DNA from: Muribaculaceae bacterium
GTDB taxonomy: Bacteria > Bacteroidota > Bacteroidia > Bacteroidales > Muribaculaceae
NCBI GenBank assembly: GCA_017462345.1
Contig: JAFTRI010000023.1
Span: 186,001 to 250,000, forward strand
Reading direction: 5' to 3'
Length of the DNA: 64,000 bases
Both the position numbers and the translations under genes were made by a program. The notes under the pieces were generated by a model that saw only the letters and a list, made by a program, of their open reading frames with translations, was not told the DNA's origin and made no database searches. Within the stretch, counting starts at the first letter, position 1; every line of letters starts with the position of its first letter. Below, one piece after another: positions 1-9,648 of the stretch.

Positions 1-184
1 TCATTGTCCGGCAGTTGCGTTTGCTGGCCGTGTCGATATTGGGGTCATCGCTGTTTTTCACAAAAACTATCATGCGGGCGTCCACACCGGCACGCCTTAG
101 TGCCTGCATTAGCCGGAATGTCACTACCGATGCTCCACCCATGGTGTCGCTATGGCTTATCAGTGTTACTTTTAACGGGTTCAT
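1..184 (-). CDS. Glycosyltransferase, N-terminal part (runs off the window)
   Basis: Only the first 61 codons are in the window; the rest lies beyond base 1. The N-terminus has the beta-strand-plus-glycine-loop layout of GT-B (GT4-like) glycosyltransferases: a strand KVTLISHSD, then GGASVVTFRL, a helix with LMQALRRAGVDA, and a second strand MIVFVK. The start is ATG at 184-182, sharing an ATGA overlap with the stop of the DUF389 gene, which suggests translational coupling. It is the last visible gene of a five-gene envelope operon with a GT9 glycosyltransferase and a flippase, so a role in surface glycan assembly is likely. Family placement rests on a short stretch; the sugar and acceptor are unknown. 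Confidence 0.6.
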   Translation of the reverse strand, partial: MNPLKVTLISHSDTMGGASVVTFRLMQALRRAGVDARMIVFVKNSDDPNIDTASKRNCRTM

Positions 185-1572
185 CTGTTGTCGTTGAATG
201 GTATTGACGTGCCGATGTCTATGATGTTTATATTATTCATGTTCAGACGGGCGTTAAGGTATTCGGAAAATTTCTTGCGGGCGGGTGGAGGCATTGCCGA
301 GGAGAATTTCACAAGTGCAATGTCGAGGGTGTCCTGTATTGCTTTCCCCGCGGTATTGCTGAATACAGCCTTGGTTATGGCTATCTCGTCGATTTGCGGG
401 AAAAGGATTCTTATTTCGGGTGATATTGTCGAGCTGATGGTGTCGTATTCATTGTAACGTGAACAGGCATACCGCAGAGAGTCTATTGTGCTCTGTTGCC
501 GGTTGATTGTCGCCTGTGTTATCTGGTATATATCCTTTAGCATCGTTGATGACAGTTTGTCGGGAGTAAGGTTTCCTGTTGAGGCTGATTCTCCCTGTAT
601 TATGTTCAATTCGGTACCGGCAAGACCGAACTGCTGTAGCCGTGACATCATGGCGAGACGAAGGGAGTCGTTTGGCAATGTGCGTCCGATAAGTGTTACG
701 GTAATTGATTTTTTTCCGTTTAAGATCTGTGCTTTGTAGTTCAATACTTGTGTTGCCGGAAAATGGAATTCTTGAGAAATGAATTTTTCGGTCAAGGTGT
801 TGAAGCGGTTTTCCCGTATCATTGAGTAGGTGAGGAATATGCTTGGTATCATTGTGATGATTACCAATGAGTAGACCATCCTACGGACTTTTCCGGCACG
901 GCGGCTGTCAATGAAGTTGCGCGGACGGTATTTCATCAGTTTGACTCCTATGGTAGTGGCAAATGCGATATATATGGAGTTTATGATGAACAGGTAGAAA
1001 GCTCCGATGAAGTAGTGCAGCTGAGCTGTGGCAAGACCGTAACCGGCAGTGCACAGCGGGGGCATAAGTGCTGTCGCGATTGCTACTCCAGGAATTACGT
1101 TACCTTTGCTTTTGCTGCCTATTGCAAGGATTCCTGCTCCTCCGCCCACAAATCCTATGAGTACGTCATAGATCGATGGTGAAGTGCGGGCAAGCAGTTC
1201 GGAATGCCCTTCGTTTACCGGGGATATGAGAAAATACAGTGTCGAGGCAATTACGCTGAATCCGGCAGCCATCGCGAGGTTACGGGCGGAACGCTTTATC
1301 AGTTCAAAATCGTATATTCCAACTCCGAGGCCTATGCCTATTATAGGACCCATTAGCGGGGATATGAGCATTGCTCCGATTATGACAGCGGTGGAATTGG
1401 TGTTTAATCCAAGTGAGGCAATGAGTATTGCAAGAATTAGTATTATTATGTTCGGACCGCGGAATGATATGCTTTCACGTATCTCGATTTCTGCCCTTTC
1501 CTGTGGAATAAGATATGATGACAGGTCGAAATAGTTGACAAACAGTTTTTTTAGTTTGTTTAATGCGTCCAT
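181..1572 (-). CDS. DUF389 (TIGR00341-type) membrane protein
   Basis: 463-residue inner-membrane protein. Residues about 35-240 hold a run of hydrophobic segments rich in small residues, including NTNSTAVIIGAMLISPLMGP and PGVAIATALMPPLCTAGYGL, which are hallmarks of the DUF389 family of uncharacterised hydrophobic proteins. The second half is mostly soluble with one further hydrophobic segment near 230-250, followed by a mixed alpha/beta tail typical of the longer Bacteroidota members. No enzymatic function is established for the family. It lies 20 bases after the flippase gene and overlaps the next glycosyltransferase by 4 bases, so it is part of the envelope operon, but its role there is unknown. 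Confidence 0.85.
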   Translation of the reverse strand: MDALNKLKKLFVNYFDLSSYLIPQERAEIEIRESISFRGPNIIILILAILIASLGLNTNSTAVIIGAMLISPLMGPIIGIGLGVGIYDFELIKRSARNLAMAAGFSVIASTLYFLISPVNEGHSELLARTSPSIYDVLIGFVGGGAGILAIGSKSKGNVIPGVAIATALMPPLCTAGYGLATAQLHYFIGAFYLFIINSIYIAFATTIGVKLMKYRPRNFIDSRRAGKVRRMVYSLVIITMIPSIFLTYSMIRENRFNTLTEKFISQEFHFPATQVLNYKAQILNGKKSITVTLIGRTLPNDSLRLAMMSRLQQFGLAGTELNIIQGESASTGNLTPDKLSSTMLKDIYQITQATINRQQSTIDSLRYACSRYNEYDTISSTISPEIRILFPQIDEIAITKAVFSNTAGKAIQDTLDIALVKFSSAMPPPARKKFSEYLNARLNMNNINIIDIGTSIPFNDNR

Positions 1573-1592
1573 CGGATTCTTGTCATTTTAGG

Positions 1593-3080
1593 TTAGTGCC
1601 GTCGTTTCAGTATAGCAAGCGGATTGAGTGATTCCCGCTTTATTACTATAACAATATAAATGGCAAGAAGTGCGGTGCGCAGTGCAAGAGTGAGGTATTC
1701 CCACGGTGTGGAGACTGACATGCCTGTGACATATATTGCCGTTGCGATAACGAAATATGAAAGGATACGTCCGGTCTCATAGCCTATAGGATGCTTGGCT
1801 TTACCGACAAAGTAGCTTGTGACCATCATCACGCCGTAGCAGGCAAATGCTGCCCATGCGCAAGCAATGTAGCCATAGCGCGGGACAAACAGGATGTTGA
1901 GTATAAGTGTAATGGCAAGACCCAACAAGGAGAACCACATGCCCCATACGGTCTTGTCATTCAGTTTATACCATAATGAAAGATTAAAGAATATGCCGAA
2001 GAACAGTTCCGCCATCATTATAATGGGCACTACTTGTAATCCGCTGAAATATTTGGGTGAGATGAAATATTTCAGGATGTCCAGATAGAACATCACAATG
2101 AGGAATATCAGCAGACCGAATATCACAAAATATTTCATTGCGTCACGGTAGGCCTGGTATTTGTCGTTCCCTTTTTCCTTGTTTTGTGCGAAGATGAACG
2201 GTTCGTAGGCAAAGCGGAATGCCTGTATGAACATGACCATTACGATGCCTATCTTATAGTTTGCTCCATATATTCCCAAGCCGGTCAAGGCTTCCTGCGG
2301 ATCGGGGACGAGTATGGGGTATAGAATCTTGTCGATAGTCTGGTTCATTATTCCGGCAAATCCGAGGATGAGCAACGGGAAAGAATACGCAAGCATGTCT
2401 TTGAGTAGTTTGCCGTTGAACGAATAGTGGATACCGGTGATCTCAGAAAACAGCATCAGCAGTGTCACGACTGAACTTATCAGGTTGGCAAGAAATATGT
2501 AACCGACACCGAATCCGGGGTCATAGAACCATGCGACCAGTCCGGGATATTCTTTCCACAGCCAAGGGCACAGCAGGATGAAAAACAGGTTGAGACATAT
2601 ATTGAGCCCGATGTTGACAAGGCGCAGGCAGGCAAATCTCATGGGACGTTTCCTGTATCGGAGGTAGGCAAAAGGTATGGCTGTGAATGCGTCGATGGCG
2701 ACGGCAACGGCCATCATCCACACGTATGACTGGTGTGTACCGCATTCCATTGCCGCCGATATGGGATTGAGGAACAGCAGTACTGCAATAATGAACAGGG
2801 AAGATGTGGATGCAAGGGAAATGAGTGATGTCGTATAGACCTGTATGGGATCTTTCCAGCGCTCATGGTTGGCGAACCGGAAGAATCCGGTTTCCATGCC
2901 GTAGGTCAGTATAATCAACGCTAATGCTACGATGGAGTAGATATAGGTCACGATGCCGTATTCCTCGGCAGGGAACATGATGGTGTAGAGAGGGACAAGA
3001 CACCAGTTCAGAAACCGTCCCAGAATACTGCTTATCCCGTAGATTGCGGTATCTTTAGCCAATGATTTTATTCCTGCCAT
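1593..3080 (-). CDS. Wzx-like oligosaccharide flippase (MOP superfamily)
   Basis: About 495 residues with some 12-14 hydrophobic segments along the whole length, the layout of polysaccharide biosynthesis/O-antigen flippases. The N-terminus (AKDTAIYGISSILGRFLN, then VPLYTIMFPAEEYGIV) is characteristic of this family, which moves lipid-linked oligosaccharides across the inner membrane. I chose ATG at 3080 (MAGIKSLAK); an in-frame TTG at 3092 would lie only 3 bases from the ruvB stop. The neighbouring GT9 and second glycosyltransferase support a surface glycan role. Its substrate cannot be read from sequence. Confidence 0.85.
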   Translation of the reverse strand: MAGIKSLAKDTAIYGISSILGRFLNWCLVPLYTIMFPAEEYGIVTYIYSIVALALIILTYGMETGFFRFANHERWKDPIQVYTTSLISLASTSSLFIIAVLLFLNPISAAMECGTHQSYVWMMAVAVAIDAFTAIPFAYLRYRKRPMRFACLRLVNIGLNICLNLFFILLCPWLWKEYPGLVAWFYDPGFGVGYIFLANLISSVVTLLMLFSEITGIHYSFNGKLLKDMLAYSFPLLILGFAGIMNQTIDKILYPILVPDPQEALTGLGIYGANYKIGIVMVMFIQAFRFAYEPFIFAQNKEKGNDKYQAYRDAMKYFVIFGLLIFLIVMFYLDILKYFISPKYFSGLQVVPIIMMAELFFGIFFNLSLWYKLNDKTVWGMWFSLLGLAITLILNILFVPRYGYIACAWAAFACYGVMMVTSYFVGKAKHPIGYETGRILSYFVIATAIYVTGMSVSTPWEYLTLALRTALLAIYIVIVIKRESLNPLAILKRRH

Positions 3081-3095
3081 TTCCGGATACAAGTG

Positions 3096-4118
3096 TTAGA
3101 ATAGCGAATTGTAATCGTTTGTATGATTATGACCCAAATGGCTGTAGGCGAGGTCGGTGACTTCGCGTCCACGAGGTGTGCGCTTGATGAAGCCTTCTTT
3201 GATAAGGAACGGTTCATAAACTTCCTCGATTGTTCCGGGGTCTTCTCCGAGTGCGGTAGCAATGGTCGACAATCCTACCGGTCCTCCCTTGAATTTGGTA
3301 ATAATTGTAGTGAGTATCTTGTTGTCGATTTCGTCCAGTCCGTACCGGTCGATATTGAGGGCTTCGAGTGAATAGCGGGCTATCTCAGGATCGATGATCC
3401 CTGAGCCTTTTACTTGGGCGAAATCCCTCACACGCCGAAGTAAGGCGTTGGCTATACGTGGGGTCCCGCGGCTGCGTAAGGCAATCTCGTGTGCTGCTTC
3501 TCCGGTACACTTTATTCCCAACAGGGATGCCGATCGCAGGATGATGCGTTCAAGAATCTCGTGGTCATAGTATTCAAGATGGCAATTTATACCGAAACGG
3601 GCACGCAGTGGCGATGTCAGCAGCCCGCTACGTGTTGTTGCTCCTATAAGTGTGAATGGAGATAATGACAGCTGTACCGAACGGGCACCGGGTCCTTTGT
3701 CGATCATGATGTCGATGCGGTAGTCCTCCATTGCCGAGTAGAGATATTCCTCTACGATGGGGCTCAGACGATGTATCTCATCGATGAACAGGACATCGTT
3801 CTCTTCGAGAGATGTAAGTATTCCGGCAAGATCTCCTGGCTTGTCGAGTACAGGTCCTGAAGTCACCTTGAATCCAACTCCGAGTTCATTGGCGATGATT
3901 CCCGACAAGGTTGTCTTTCCCAGTCCTGGGGGTCCGTGGAGCAGAAGGTGGTCGAGGGCTTCTCCGCGCATACGTGCTGCCGCGACAAATACACGCAGGT
4001 TCTCTATGATTTTGTCTTGTCCGCTGAAAGAGTCGAATTCCGACGGGCGCAATGCTTTTTCAAAATCCCTGTCATTATCGTTCCCTTGAACGGCTCTTAT
4101 GTCAAAGTTGTTGTCCAT
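3096..4118 (-). CDS. ruvB: Holliday junction branch migration helicase RuvB
   Basis: 340 residues, the usual RuvB length. RuvB is the hexameric AAA+ motor that, with RuvA, drives branch migration of Holliday junctions. Visible motifs are Walker [10 protein letters not shown] near residues 62-70, Walker B with DEIH near 113-116, sensor I GATTR near 159-163, and the C-terminal winged helix with [17 protein letters not shown]. Start ATG at 4118. It is embedded in an operon of envelope genes, 16 bases after the GT9 gene and about 15 bases before the flippase. No ruvA or ruvC is in the window. Identification is secure. Confidence 0.97.
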   Translation of the reverse strand: MDNNFDIRAVQGNDNDRDFEKALRPSEFDSFSGQDKIIENLRVFVAAARMRGEALDHLLLHGPPGLGKTTLSGIIANELGVGFKVTSGPVLDKPGDLAGILTSLEENDVLFIDEIHRLSPIVEEYLYSAMEDYRIDIMIDKGPGARSVQLSLSPFTLIGATTRSGLLTSPLRARFGINCHLEYYDHEILERIILRSASLLGIKCTGEAAHEIALRSRGTPRIANALLRRVRDFAQVKGSGIIDPEIARYSLEALNIDRYGLDEIDNKILTTIITKFKGGPVGLSTIATALGEDPGTIEEVYEPFLIKEGFIKRTPRGREVTDLAYSHLGHNHTNDYNSLF

Positions 4119-4134
4119 ATTATATGGTTAATGG

Positions 4135-5202
4135 CTATGCATTAATCGATTGCTTGATCTTGTCGGTTATTGCCTGGGTCGGTATGCCGGTGAGGCATAA
4201 GTAATCTCCGCGATGACACGGTCTGTCCCCGAACATTGAGCATGGGCGGCATACCATTGACAGTTGTACCATGTTATTGCCTGATTGGTTCCAGCCCTTG
4301 AATCCGCAATAAGGGTGTGTGGCTCCCCAAATGCTTATTACGGGGACTCCGACGGTGGAGGCAAGATGCATGTTGGCCGAATCCATTGACACCATCACGT
4401 CGAGATGGCTCAGGAGTGCAAGTTCGAGCGGGAAACCGTAGCGTTTGTCGGCAAGTGAAGTACAATGCGGGTATTTCTTTGTCCAGGAGTCCAATGTCGT
4501 GCATTCTTCGTCTCCTCCACCAAACAGGAATATGCGGGTGTTTTCCCACTGTGATATTTCCGAGACTATTTTTTCGGTCATTTCAATGGGATATACTTTT
4601 CCGCGGTACTTGGCAAATGGCGCAATTCCTATCCAATGTTCTTCTTCCCGTTTCGGTGCCGATACGGCAGCAAATGTCTCCGGGTTGCCCTTACTGTTCC
4701 CGAACAGTGATGTGAAACGTTCTTCGACGGGTAGCCCCATGCGGTAGAAGGCTTCGCGATATCGTGCGCGTTGCGAGAATAGCGGGAGCATTACTTTATT
4801 GTGTTTACGTGTAAGAGCCCGCTTATGGGAGTGCCCGGAGTTTATTTTCCTTACAGGGATTCTGTTGATACGGCACAAGAATGCCAAAATACGTGTACGC
4901 CACACGTCATTCAGGTCTATGAATGCGTCAAACCGGTAATCTTTGCGTAATTCTGTAAATAATTTCCTGATACCGGTGATTCCGCGGTATCTGTCCTTTA
5001 TGTCAACTCCAACGACCGTGAGATTTTCGGGAGCATTAATGAACAGGGGTTGTGTCGCGGGTTTGGTAATGAAAGTGAATCGGGTATCGGGATGGCAACG
5101 GCACACGCTATAAATGACCGGTATGCTCACAATAATGTCGCTCAGAGCCGACAATCGCGCAACAAGCACACTTTCCGGTCGTTTTCCTTTGATTCCGTTC
5201 AT
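4135..5202 (-). CDS. Glycosyltransferase family 9 (heptosyltransferase-like)
   Basis: About 355 residues. The N-terminal SVLVARLSALSDIIVSIPVI is the GT9 signature of ADP-heptose:LPS heptosyltransferases, and the C-terminal half has the family donor-site pattern MVSMDSANMHLASTVGVPVI followed by SIWGATHP. It probably adds a sugar to the lipooligosaccharide core on the cytosolic side of the inner membrane. The start is ATG 5202: an in-frame TTG at 5223 coincides with the expected transcription start of the promoter at 5228-5258. It heads the operon with ruvB, flippase, DUF389 and a second glycosyltransferase. The donor is not established. Confidence 0.85.
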   Translation of the reverse strand: MNGIKGKRPESVLVARLSALSDIIVSIPVIYSVCRCHPDTRFTFITKPATQPLFINAPENLTVVGVDIKDRYRGITGIRKLFTELRKDYRFDAFIDLNDVWRTRILAFLCRINRIPVRKINSGHSHKRALTRKHNKVMLPLFSQRARYREAFYRMGLPVEERFTSLFGNSKGNPETFAAVSAPKREEEHWIGIAPFAKYRGKVYPIEMTEKIVSEISQWENTRIFLFGGGDEECTTLDSWTKKYPHCTSLADKRYGFPLELALLSHLDVMVSMDSANMHLASTVGVPVISIWGATHPYCGFKGWNQSGNNMVQLSMVCRPCSMFGDRPCHRGDYLCLTGIPTQAITDKIKQSINA

Positions 5203-5227
5203 ATCACTTATGCCATTATTCAAAATA

Positions 5228-5258
5228 CAAATATAAACAGAAAAAGTGACAGCAACAA
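5228..5258 (-). promoter_or_regulatory. Bacteroidota-type promoter for the GT9-ruvB operon
   Basis: On the minus strand a TTG (5258-5256) is followed after 20 bases by TATATTTG (5235-5228), an exact match to the -7 element TAnnTTTG. Transcription would start near 5221, leaving a leader of about 19 bases before ATG 5202. Confidence 0.7.
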
Positions 5259-5333
5259 CTCAACTGACTCCCGTACACGATTATTGATGTAATAAAATGC
5301 GTTACGGAGAGAAAAATAAAATCTTTCATAGTG

Positions 5334-6251
5334 TTATCGGGTGAGGAGGTTGCGGGGATGGTGTGTGAGGATTTCCTGACGCAGGCGGGTGCGGTCGATG
5401 TGGATGTATATTTCAGTGGTGGTAATGCTTTCATGGCCGAGCATCTGTTGTATAGCCCGGAGGTTGGCACCGCCTTCAAGAAGGTGTGTGGCAAATGAGT
5501 GACGGAGCGTGTGGGGAGATATTTCTTTGCGTATATCTGCACGGGTTGCCGCTTCTTTGATGATGTAGAATATCATTATGCGTGTCAGTCTGTGACCGCG
5601 TCGATTGAGAAACAGGATGTTTTCTTCTCCGGACTTGATGCTCATCCCGTCGCGCTGTTCCAGATACAGGCTTATCTCCTTTAAGGCAGTTCGGGAAATA
5701 GGGACAAGCCGTTCTTTGCTGCCTTTGCCTTTTATTATGATGTACTCTTCCTGTGTATATATCTTGTCCATTTCAAGATTCACAAGTTCCGATACACGAA
5801 GTCCGCAGCTATATAGGGTCTCGATGATTGCCCGGTTGCGCTGGCCCTCGGCTTTGTCCATGTCGACGGCGTCGATCATTCTATCTATTTCTTCTATTGA
5901 CAGTATGTCGGGCAGATGTCGACCTGTCTGCGGTCTGTCGAGCAGAAGTGTCGGGTTGCTGTCGATGAAGCCGTCAAGTTTCAGAAACCGGAAGAATGAC
6001 TTTATTCCTGATATGATACGAGCCTGTGAACGAGGTGCAATCCCTATGTCATGTAACTGGCAGATGAATGATTGGAGTGTGTCAAGGTCTACATTCCGTA
6101 GTAACACCTGTTCGTCAACAAGAAAGCCGAGGAGCTTGTCTACATCATTCCGGTAGCACTCGCGGGTATTGTCTGACAGACCACGTTCAAGCAGCAGGTA
6201 AGCATTGTAGCGTTCAAGCAGTTTGGGTATGTCATCAATGGCTATTGGCAT
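5334..6251 (-). CDS. xerD: Tyrosine recombinase XerD
   Basis: 305 residues with an N-terminal SAM-like core-binding domain (about 1-95) and a catalytic domain. All expected catalytic residues are visible: Arg152 (CGLR), Lys176 (KGKGSKE), His247 and Arg250 (HTLRHSFATHLLEGG), His273 (MLGHESITTT) and nucleophile Tyr282. XerD acts with a partner at dif to resolve chromosome dimers. It follows the methyltransferase-like gene after 4 bases, so it is probably cotranscribed with it and the YfhO gene. No flanking integrase-type repeats suggest a mobile element. In Bacteroides, as I recall, xerD sits beside aroQ; here it is about 27 kb away. Confidence 0.93.
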   Translation of the reverse strand: MPIAIDDIPKLLERYNAYLLLERGLSDNTRECYRNDVDKLLGFLVDEQVLLRNVDLDTLQSFICQLHDIGIAPRSQARIISGIKSFFRFLKLDGFIDSNPTLLLDRPQTGRHLPDILSIEEIDRMIDAVDMDKAEGQRNRAIIETLYSCGLRVSELVNLEMDKIYTQEEYIIIKGKGSKERLVPISRTALKEISLYLEQRDGMSIKSGEENILFLNRRGHRLTRIMIFYIIKEAATRADIRKEISPHTLRHSFATHLLEGGANLRAIQQMLGHESITTTEIYIHIDRTRLRQEILTHHPRNLLTR

Positions 6252-6255
6252 ACAT

Positions 6256-6969
6256 TTAGAACCACAGGGAAAAATGCTGGAGAGGCAGGTGACTGCGTGA
6301 TACGATGATTCCTATGCGTCCGTTAGAGAAACTCATGCCGAAAGTCATTTCACGGCATAGTTTATCCCACAGGGTGAGCACGTTTTTTCTTTTTGACAAG
6401 TTGCGCATGATGACTACCCCGTTGTTGTCAAGGGCTTCCTGTAATGTCGGGAATAGGGATTCTGCATCATCGTTGGTCAAATCGTTTATGAGGATGAAAT
6501 GTGGTTTCCCGGTATTTGTTTCCCGGTAGCCACACAGGGCCTTTTCTATTGTCCGGAATGCGGAAATGCGTGCTCTATAAGGTTCGGTAATATTCCTGTA
6601 AATGTCTTCATGGCTATTGTTGCCCGGATATATTATCAGGTGGGAATTGCTTGATACGTCAAGCATTGCCGATGTTGAGATACCGTATGATGTACCTATC
6701 TGTAGAATCGTTTCCGGTGAAAAGAAACATGTGATGCGGAACAGCATCTTTGCATTGCTGTAAGAAATGATGTGCGGTTTCCTGAAAATCTTTGCCGCCA
6801 GTTTTTTTGCCCGATGTCGTCGATAATGAATGTCGTCGTAGGCATAGTATGGACATTGTTCGCGCAATACCCGCAACACGAAATTGAAAGCAAAAGGGGA
6901 ATGTATGCCATAGCCTTTGCTGCGTTTGTAGCGGTGTAATGCCGAGTAATATCTCTTGAATCTATTCAT
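6256..6969 (-). CDS. Class I SAM-methyltransferase-like protein
   Basis: 237 residues. The N-terminal GYGIHSPFAFNFV and YYAYDDI match a Bacteroidota family of predicted SAM-dependent methyltransferases. The glycine motif I reads LQIGTSYGISTSAML, a Rossmann-type strand-loop-helix, and a strand LIIYPGNN follows. The usual acidic residue at the end of strand 2 is not obvious, and a clear catalytic motif is absent, so activity is uncertain. It overlaps the YfhO gene by 8 bases and is 4 bases from xerD, indicating a tightly packed operon. The substrate is unknown. Confidence 0.6.
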   Translation of the reverse strand: MNRFKRYYSALHRYKRSKGYGIHSPFAFNFVLRVLREQCPYYAYDDIHYRRHRAKKLAAKIFRKPHIISYSNAKMLFRITCFFSPETILQIGTSYGISTSAMLDVSSNSHLIIYPGNNSHEDIYRNITEPYRARISAFRTIEKALCGYRETNTGKPHFILINDLTNDDAESLFPTLQEALDNNGVVIMRNLSKRKNVLTLWDKLCREMTFGMSFSNGRIGIIVSRSHLPLQHFSLWF

Positions 6970-9580
6970 CGGCCTGGGGGTCTGTTTCCTTGCCGGAACG
7001 GGCTATTGCAGATACGGTTGCGGCAGCGACCGACAAATATATCAGTATTATGGCGATGTATGCCGCATTGACGGTGTTATGGATGGAGTCGGGGTCGAAT
7101 ATCATTGTAATTTCATGTTTTCCGGCGGGGATGCGCATTGCGCGCAAAATGTAGTTTACACGTCCTATTTCAGCCGGCTGTCCATCGATTGTGGCTTTCC
7201 ATCCCCATGGAAAGTACACCTCGGAGAATACGGCAATACCACCGTTGGCACTGTTAGTGTTGTAGGTCAGCCGATTGGGTGCGTATGAGGTTTCGTATAT
7301 GGTGTCTCCCGGAGCTGGCGTTGTCGTCACCGAGCCCAGAATCTCCTTGAATTTGGCATCGGCCACGGCTGTTACCGACGGATTTATTGTGTCAAGTGCT
7401 GCCATTTCCTCGTCAGCGTTTCCTGCATATTGTACCGATTCTACCCACCAGGCATTTCCCAATGCGTCGGAATTGAGTGTAAGGCGGTTGTCATGATCAA
7501 TGACATAACGCGCATTGAGCATGTTCAGTACATTAATGTCGGCTTGTGATGGACGTCCTGCCACTATGTTCCCGAGATGCCGGTCGATCATGTCCTGGTA
7601 GCGTGTGAGTTTCGCTGCGTGGTATCCACCAATTGTCTTGTGGTAGAATGACGGATCCGATGACCAGAAACGGGGAATGTCCATGACGCGGAAATTCATT
7701 GTCTTGTCGGCAAGTATGGCCACGTCATTGGCATTCTGCGGGAACGGGTTGCCTTGTGTGAGTTCAGGCGTACAGAAGCTGTCGTGGTTCAGGTATCGCT
7801 TGTTTACTGAATATAGGTCGGCAAGGATAAGGATTCCTAATATTGCAACAGTCGCTTTCGATGCCAGTTTCTTGCGTGTAAACATGAATATTGCGATGAA
7901 ACCGAGACCGATTATGAAGAAACTGCGCAGAGCATCGCCGGAAACCATCGAGAGGCGCAGGCTTTCAACGGCGGCATATATTCGCGGATTGTCAAGGCTG
8001 AATCCACGTATTATTTCATCGGGATAACCTTGTTGCGACAATTGGTAGCTGATGTACCGGGATGTTTCCATGTCTTGCTGTGTCACGGCCATTCCGTATA
8101 TTTCCGGAATCAGTATGCCTGCAAGACAGCATAGCATTGTTATTCCAAATGATAGGAACAGGGGCTTGTTGTACCGGTTAAGCCCGTCGGGTGTCGTGAC
8201 GAGACGGTGTAAGGCCATTACGGCAAGGAGCGGCATGGTGAACTCTGCTATAACGAGAATGCTTTCGACGGTACGGAACTTGTTGTACATGGGCATATAG
8301 TCGATGAACAGGTCGGTAAGCCATTGGCAGTTGCGACCCAATGCAAGGAGTATTGACAACAAGGTCAATATAAGCAGAGCCCATTTCATAGGGCCTTTGA
8401 CTATGAAACAACCGAGAAGGAACAGTGCGACAATGAGCGCTCCTACATATACCGGTCCATTGGTCCCTTCCGGCTCGCCGAAATATTGGCTGACATATCC
8501 TAAATATTGTGCCTCCTCGGGAGCGAGTTCCCCTGATTCCGACATTTTCTGTGTTTCAGGGAGTTCGGCGACTGTCATTTGCAGCATGCGTCCTTTCTCG
8601 GGTCGCGCTGATGCACCGCCTTTTATGTTGGGGATAAGCAAGGAGAATGTCTCTGCTTGCCCGTAGCTGTATTGTGTTATGTAGTCGCGGTCCAGACCTC
8701 CGGTTTTTGTTTCGGCATTATTGCCTGTGCTGTCGTGTGAGGTAAGTTCCGAATGGTTTCCGCGCATTGTTTCCTTGGAGTATTCGTAAGTGTTGTACAG
8801 GTTAGGAATGTTGGCGGTTACAGCAAGAATCGCGGCAACTGCAAGGATTCCCGTCGATACTGCCCATTGTTTCACCTGTTTATGTCTTATTGCTGTGAAC
8901 AGGTAAGCGATAACGATTCCTGCAATAACGAACATGAAATAGTAGGACATCTGCACGTGGTTGCTTGAAATCTGCATCATGGCAAATAGGGCGGCAAGTG
9001 CGCCGCCAAGCAGGTATCTTCTCCGGTAGCATAGTACGATTCCGGCTATTGTCGGAGGAATGTATGCAAGGGTAACAAATTTCCAGATGTGTCCTGCTCC
9101 GATGATTATCACGAAATAGGATGAAAATCCGTATGCGATGGCTCCTATCAGGGCGATATACCACTTCATGCGCATTGAGAGAAGCAGGATAAGGAATCCG
9201 GTCATCATCATGAACAGGAGGTTGGCTGGTGATGGCAGACCGAGACCGAACACGGTATTTATCCAGTTGAATAGGCTGTTGGACGGATAGGAGGGTGAAA
9301 TCTGGAATGTGGGCATTCCCGAGAACAGGGAGTTGGTCCAAAGAGTTTTTTCTCCGGTCTGTTCATAATGGATTTTCGCTTCCTGACCTATTGCCGCTCC
9401 CTGTTGCATGTCATGCTGGCGCAGTTCGTTGCCTTGCATCGCATCGGGATAGAAAAAGCATAACGCAATTATCGCGATAATTGCGATTGACAGGAAAAAA
9501 CCTTGGAATTGCCGGTTGCGGATAATTCCGAAGATGCGTTGGCGTATCGACGGTTCGGTATTGTTGTGTTGTTTCTCCAT
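6962..9580 (-). CDS. YfhO-family large membrane protein
   Basis: 872 residues. A first hydrophobic segment follows a short charged N-terminus, then about 12 predicted membrane helices to roughly residue 600, and an extracytoplasmic beta-rich C-terminal domain with the family motif FPWGWKATIDGQPA and RIPAGKHEITMIFDP, followed by a final helix and a charged tail. YfhO proteins are GT-C-like membrane proteins; in Firmicutes they are tied to glycosylation of lipoteichoic acid, while the role in Bacteroidota is not defined. It is followed, with overlap, by the methyltransferase-like gene and xerD. Start ATG 9580. Confidence 0.85.
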   Translation of the reverse strand: MEKQHNNTEPSIRQRIFGIIRNRQFQGFFLSIAIIAIIALCFFYPDAMQGNELRQHDMQQGAAIGQEAKIHYEQTGEKTLWTNSLFSGMPTFQISPSYPSNSLFNWINTVFGLGLPSPANLLFMMMTGFLILLLSMRMKWYIALIGAIAYGFSSYFVIIIGAGHIWKFVTLAYIPPTIAGIVLCYRRRYLLGGALAALFAMMQISSNHVQMSYYFMFVIAGIVIAYLFTAIRHKQVKQWAVSTGILAVAAILAVTANIPNLYNTYEYSKETMRGNHSELTSHDSTGNNAETKTGGLDRDYITQYSYGQAETFSLLIPNIKGGASARPEKGRMLQMTVAELPETQKMSESGELAPEEAQYLGYVSQYFGEPEGTNGPVYVGALIVALFLLGCFIVKGPMKWALLILTLLSILLALGRNCQWLTDLFIDYMPMYNKFRTVESILVIAEFTMPLLAVMALHRLVTTPDGLNRYNKPLFLSFGITMLCCLAGILIPEIYGMAVTQQDMETSRYISYQLSQQGYPDEIIRGFSLDNPRIYAAVESLRLSMVSGDALRSFFIIGLGFIAIFMFTRKKLASKATVAILGILILADLYSVNKRYLNHDSFCTPELTQGNPFPQNANDVAILADKTMNFRVMDIPRFWSSDPSFYHKTIGGYHAAKLTRYQDMIDRHLGNIVAGRPSQADINVLNMLNARYVIDHDNRLTLNSDALGNAWWVESVQYAGNADEEMAALDTINPSVTAVADAKFKEILGSVTTTPAPGDTIYETSYAPNRLTYNTNSANGGIAVFSEVYFPWGWKATIDGQPAEIGRVNYILRAMRIPAGKHEITMIFDPDSIHNTVNAAYIAIILIYLSVAAATVSAIARSGKETDPQADE

Positions 9581-9648
9581 CGTGATGAGTGTGTAAAATG
9601 AATTGTAAAGCTACAAAATATTCTCGAAACGTGGAGTATGTTGTCGCT

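Noticed and set aside
5334..6251. xerD as the integrase of a mobile element
   Set aside because: The sequence fits the housekeeping XerD, it is embedded in an operon, and no att-like repeats or cargo genes are apparent.
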